Assembly: GCF_036017915.1 (NCBI RefSeq)
Contig: NZ_CP107929.1
Location: 4,096,001 to 4,160,000, forward strand
Source of the DNA: Micromonospora sp. NBC_00421
GTDB lineage: Bacteria; Actinomycetota; Actinomycetes; Mycobacteriales; Micromonosporaceae
Direction of reading: 5' to 3'
Length of the DNA stretch: 64,000 nucleotides
Position 1 is the first letter of the stretch, and each line of letters starts with the position of its first letter. The notes below the pieces were generated by a model, which was not told the origin of the DNA, did not search any database, and worked only from the letters and a program-made list of their open reading frames with translations. This document shows, one piece after another, positions 63,694 to 64,000 of the stretch. The position numbers and the translations under genes are program-made.

Positions 63694-63903
63694 TCAATTT
63701 CGGGCGGAGTTCAGGTCACCTGAGCGGGTCGCGGCGACGAAGCTGACCCAGGCAGCGGGCGGGAAGGTCAGCGCGGGGCCGCCACGGTCCTTGCTGTCCC
63801 GCACCCCGACCACCTGCGGCAGATTCGTCGCCACCTCCACACAGGTGGAGCCACCGTTGTCGCTGCGGGTCGACTTGCGCCAGACTGCACCGGTCAAGTC
63901 CAT
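63694..63903 (-). CDS. DUF397 protein
   Basis: The 69-aa protein begins MDLTGAVWRKSTRSDNGGSTCVEVATN, the same signature as the DUF397 protein at 43.7 kb (first twelve residues nearly identical), and ends WVSFVAATRSGDLNSARN. It overlaps the upstream HTH gene by exactly ten bases. ATG at 63903. Confidence 0.9.
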   Translation of the reverse strand: MDLTGAVWRKSTRSDNGGSTCVEVATNLPQVVGVRDSKDRGGPALTFPPAAWVSFVAATRSGDLNSARN

Positions 63904-64000
63904 GACTTCGCCAACTCCCGAATGAGATCCCGGGAGGCCCGGCGTGGCAGTGCTTCACCGCGCAGGCTCTCCCATCTGCGCTGAAGGCTATCAACATCGT
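63894..64000 (-). CDS. HTH-DUF5753 regulator, C-terminal end only (cut by window edge)
   Basis: The frame read from the window edge encodes QRRWESLRGEALPRRASRDL and then IRELAKSWT before a stop at 63894-63896. This is the usual C-terminal helix of HTH-DUF5753 (Scr1-like) proteins; compare QTWEVIRGEAFSRKQSLNLI in the complete homologue ending at 43709. The remainder, including the helix-turn-helix, lies beyond base 64000. Confidence 0.8.
   Translation of the reverse strand, partial: DVDSLQRRWESLRGEALPRRASRDLIRELAKSWT

Overview
The window is very GC-rich actinobacterial chromosome, most likely from a Micromonospora-like member of the Micromonosporaceae. Signs of this are the gene order dapB - M16 protease - pnp - rpsO - ribF - truB, the block rimP-nusA-ylxR-infB-DUF503-rbfA-DHH phosphatase, a dxr-rseP-ispG operon, DUF397/HTH-DUF5753 pairs, a SARP-type regulator, an F420-type oxidoreductase, and many GTGA or TGATG start/stop overlaps. 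No rRNA, tRNA, CRISPR array, complete insertion sequence or phage gene was seen.

Layout. 1-9.1 kb: 3' end of a glycogen-debranching-type glycosidase, then lysine biosynthesis and RNA/translation housekeeping genes on the minus strand. 9.2-14.3 kb: a MATE exporter followed by a decayed accessory cassette. It holds an intact gene for a 71-residue six-cysteine peptide, a truncated TlpA-like thiol oxidoreductase joined to the last part of an ABC exporter, a signal peptidase I gene broken by one missing base, and a divergent SARP regulator reduced by an internal deletion and two frameshifts. This is the most unusual part of the window. 14.3-22.3 kb: the translation-factor block. 22.5-29.9 kb: a ferritin-like lipoprotein pair, a PadR/ABC/FtsX-type operon, an F420-type enzyme, a VIT1 transporter and map. 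30-34.9 kb: a STAS protein facing a 1254-residue signalling protein that combines histidine kinase, receiver, SpoIIE phosphatase and anti-sigma-type ATPase. 35-42.3 kb: a polyamine/GABA catabolic cluster (glutamine-synthetase-like ligase, aldehyde dehydrogenase, SDR, class I amidotransferase hydrolase) plus an amino-acid permease. 42.9-53.7 kb: an Scr1/DUF397 pair, DUF456, a GGDEF-EAL protein with a DUF574 methyltransferase, a thiolase, a glutathionyl-hydroquinone-reductase-like protein, DUF998, a dicarboxylate symporter and an Old Yellow Enzyme. 54-64 kb: a double-length ABC exporter, a repeat-rich intergenic segment, a GNAT enzyme, a PadR regulator, the MEP genes with an embedded site-2 protease, and a second DUF397/HTH pair cut by the window edge.

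Intergenic spaces hold many long, nearly perfect inverted repeats. Most sit just behind stop codons and look like terminators. One group shares the core CGGTGATCAAGAGGTTT and is present at about 16.7 kb and, in at least two copies, at about 57.8 kb, both times flanked by C-rich and G-rich tracts. This suggests a dispersed extragenic palindrome family. All calls come from reading the sequence; no database search was possible.
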